A DNA stretch of 64,000 nucleotides from Engraulis encrasicolus (lineage: Eukaryota > Chordata > Actinopteri > Clupeiformes > Engraulidae). The notes beneath the pieces were generated by a model. The model was not told the DNA's origin. It was given only the letters and a program-made list of their open reading frames with translations, and ran no database searches. Location: the NCBI RefSeq assembly GCF_034702125.1, contig NC_085865.1:46087856-46151855 (forward strand), written 5' to 3'. This document shows, in pieces, positions 61,193 to 64,000 of this stretch; positions within the stretch are counted from its first letter, which is position 1, and every line of letters starts with the position of its first letter. The translations under genes were made by a program, and so were the position numbers.

Positions 61193-61834
61193 TGATCTCC
61201 AAAAATTCCGTGCTCCTGGACACGGATGTTAAGGGCACAAAATCCGTGTCCAGGAGCACGGATTTTGCCAAAATTCCGTGCTCCTGGACACGGAATTATT
61301 TTCCGTGATGGACACACAGAAGTGCTCTCTCTATACTCCCACAGCTGCATGTGGGATGCATGCAAGCATGTTTCCACAGTCTTGTGTTTTCTCAGGATTT
61401 TTCTAATTTCAAATATTGTTTCTCAAAAATAAACATTTCTTACTGACAGGTTAGGGTTAGGGATTGTTTTGGTCTGGGCACAGCTAGTTTTCTTTCATTC
61501 ATTATATGAATTTGATAGCCTATCAACCAACTGGAAAAGGTATTTCTAAAAAATATGTCTTTAATGACAGGTTAAGGTTAGGGAATGTTTTGGTCAGGGC
61601 ACAACTTAAATTGCTATAGCATTATTTTGTTTAGGATTAGCATTTGGTATGTATTTTCTAATGATAGAATTAACACAGTGCTGTGGTAATAGCCTATAGA
61701 AAGCACTTCCGTGTGCCCATCACGGAAAACAATTCGGTGTCCAGGAGCACAGAATTTTGGCAAAATCCGTGCTCCTGGACACGGATTTCGTGTCCTTAAC
61801 ATCCGTGTCCAGGAGCACGGAATTTTTGGAGATC
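61193..61834. mobile_element. Foldback element with 140-bp inverted ends built from repeated 20-bp units
   Basis: Each end starts TGATCTCCAAAAATTCCGTG and contains the unit CCGTGCTCCTGGACACGG three times in alternating orientation, plus a related CCGTGATGGACACACAGAAG. The two ends are complementary over about 140 bp. The centre has two related stretches with GACAGGTTAGGGTTAGGGAT and GACAGGTTAAGGTTAGGGAA. No coding region. Confidence 0.9.
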
Positions 61835-62055
61835 AGGCTGATTTGTGATGATTCTGTGTGCATGAGCTAGGTTTAGATTCACATTTCATTGAAATTAGAA
61901 ATGTTGTATCGTTTTATTTAATGTTTACATTTTCCATTTCCCCCCATTAGAATAACATTGTGACAACCAACCCCATACGGTGTGACAACCAACAGGGTGT
62001 GACAACCAACCCCGCAACGGTCATGGCAAGTAAACCAAAGTCAACCAAAAATAAG

Positions 62056-62433
62056 TTAAAGGGACACTGTGTGAGATTTTTAGTTGTTTATTTCCAGAAT
62101 TCATGCTGCCCATTCACTAATGTTACCTTTTTTCATAAATACTTACCACCACCATCAAATTCCAAGTAGTCATTATGACTGGAAAAATTGCACTTTTCAT
62201 ACATGAAAAAGGGGGTCTTCTCCATAGTCCGCCATTTTGAATTTCTAAAAATAGCCATTTTTAGCTGCAAAAATGACTCTACTCGGACCATACTAGAAAA
62301 TATTTGTTTATTACTTAGTAAACTTTCATGTAAATATCAAATTTGGTGATAGCCAACCTGATAACCAAACTGTTCAATGAGCAACATAGTTGCAGTACCT
62401 TTTTTGGCCATTTCCTGCACAGTGTCCCTTTAA
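62056..62433. mobile_element. TTAA-flanked MITE
   Basis: TTAA at 62056-62059, then AGGGACACTGTGTGAGATTT; right end CCTGCACAGTGTCCCT then TTAA at 62430-62433. A TTAA duplication indicates a piggyBac-type insertion, though the terminus is AGGG rather than CCC. Confidence 0.75.
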
Positions 62434-64000
62434 ACAATATCCCCATTAGTTAAGAACTAAGCTTACATTATATTGTAATAATCTGCATCTCTGATTGAGG
62501 ACCTACTGTGACTGAGTTATCGTTTTCTTCTTTACAATGTATTTATTATGATTAGTGTTTTCATTGGATGGCTTTTGGGATGTACCAACTCTATCAAGTT
62601 GTGAAATGGGATGCACAGATCTGTTTATCCTTTTACAGAAAAAAAAATGTGTCACGGCTCATGTCAGGGGAGGGGGGCTTGGCTGGAATCTACTGGTATA
62701 TAGGGCAAAGTTGCCTTGTCAGGGCGAAGTTTAGGAGCCACTGATTTCTGCAATGAAAATAAACGGTAAAAACTTAAAGACAAACTTTAAGTTTTACTTC
62801 TATGTATTTTCCATGAATGTAAGCAAAAACACAAAACTAAAAATACACCTTACATGCAAATCCAGCTGGATTTAGGTCATTTTAGTGGCCCTATAGATAG
62901 ATTTCATGTTTACTAACAGCGCGCCTGCGCACGGCGACAAGGGGCAGAAGAAAGGCTTCTACGGCCATAGAAAAACAGTATACAGCTCTGTTAAAATCTA
63001 GGTGTGTTACTTTTTGTTATTTTGCTAGTTGCTCTTTTTTAAATAAAAAAAACGGCCGGTACACACTCTCCCGACCCATCCCCAATCGTAATTTTGCCAC
63101 CTAGAGCCTTTCCTAGGTCTAGGTTTCATAAAAAGGCAGGATATTTACAGTGCTAATAGCATTACATCTGAAGGCTGCCAATGGGCTGACACTGATGTTG
63201 GTAAAACGTGCTTGATCAAAGGTGACAACGTTTCTTCTCCGATGTTTTTGTACACTACATTGAGGAAAAGGGGGGAGTGAGCGAGAGGACAAAGCATCTT
63301 GCTTGGATGTAAAACGATCATTCATGTGCCATAACTAGAGGTGCTTAACTCGAATCTTTGAGGCGTCCGGATTGATTGGATCATTCCAAGGAGAGTATCC
63401 GGATTAGACGGATCACACGGATCACTTATTTAAAATAAATAAAAATAAATAATAACAATGTATTTTTAAAAACGTTTCTGCCGTTAAGTAGGCCTAGCTA
63501 TGCGCCTCGCCTTTGTTGTTCCATTTATCAATTCACGTTGATAAATCAAAGAGTAAGACAGTTTGATCAACAAAACTCACTTTATGAATGTCAGTTCCTT
63601 AACTCATGCTGCGACCCGACCCACCTGGGTCTCCTCACTAAACATGCAACCACAACTCGAACAGCCTTTGGCAGCAGTGAAACGGCATGTTCCTGATTTT
63701 GCAATAAATAATGTGTGTGTTTGTATTTAAGAAGACTAAAAGTCAAATATTTGGGTGCAGAAGTCTAGTTGAGCAGGGACAGTCAGGAGGCGAGCAGCAG
63801 ATGACCACTCGCTTCCGCTGCCGAGTTGCCTTGCGACTCGAACACTCGTGGCAAAAATGAAACTTAAGCGTTGATCCGATCCGTAGGGGATTCGCTGCTA
63901 CCAACAACTCAGTCAGGATTCGTCTCACCGAGTCGCCGAGGGCGCCGCTGCTGAGTGACTCGGACGAGGGGAGTGATAGCATGTGGCTTTAAAGACTGTA
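62434..64000. other. Window end, no feature recognised
   Basis: Mostly AT-rich. Words GGATTGATTGGATCATT and GGATTAGACGGATC near 63360-63420 and GTTGATCCGATCCGTAG at 63870 may be the two ends of another mobile element, but I could not align them. Short frames at 63119-63325 and 63743-63982 (minus) have no domain. Confidence 0.4.

Larger units (their letters stand above)
58789..62020. mobile_element. Possible large element bounded by GGGGTTGGTTGTCACA motifs
   Basis: The motif GGGTTGGTTGTCACA occurs at 58798, 61011 (variant) and 61038 on the plus strand, and as TGTGACAACCAACCCC near 61960, 61981 and 61996. Start GGGGAGAACGGGGTTGG and end CCAACCCCGCAACGG could be the ends of one element that swallowed the others. 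Ends are not certain. Confidence 0.4.

Overview
The window is eukaryotic, most likely from a ray-finned fish. It shows long introns with GT-AG splice sites, dense GT, GA, GTCT and ATCT microsatellites, many non-autonomous DNA transposons, a LINE relic of a kind common in teleosts, and two vertebrate genes. No prokaryotic features were seen. The species cannot be named from the sequence.

1-38,621, plus strand: a microtubule-associated protein gene, best called map4. Coding exons run from ATG 123 to a stop at 38,087. All twelve exon joins keep phase and give a 1,195-residue protein. It has a large proline/serine-rich and acidic N-terminal exon, a Lys/Glu/Asp-rich exon, four exons of basic Pro/Thr/Ser/Ala-rich sequence, and four tau/MAP2/MAP4 microtubule-binding repeats. 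The tail ends Glu-Thr-Ser-Ile as in mammalian MAP4. A second in-phase 3' exon at 38,232 encodes a tau/MAP2-type C-terminal motif, so two alternative C-termini are predicted.

44,530-49,100, minus strand: chmp4c-like, an ESCRT-III subunit gene. Five coding exons give 232 residues, with a probable polyadenylation signal at 44,530-44,535. The two genes are tail to tail. Nothing in the sequence links them functionally: one acts on microtubules, the other on membrane scission.

49,200-64,000: no intact host gene recognised. This is a transposon-rich stretch. It holds interspersed repeats, a very long GT/GA microsatellite, a broken SWIM zinc finger/YqaJ/PHD coding relic, a truncated THAP-domain relic, a Ty3/gypsy fragment, a Mutator-like element carrying telomere-like repeats, a hAT element with two other elements inside it, a foldback element and TTAA-flanked elements.

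The observations most worth following are: (a) a tandem array starting exactly at the map4 exon 5 donor, in which each unit repeats a CAG|GTAAAG junction; (b) the tau-type alternative tail of map4; (c) an element with perfect 10-bp target duplications and a telomere-like core; (d) the SWIM/YqaJ/PHD and THAP relics.
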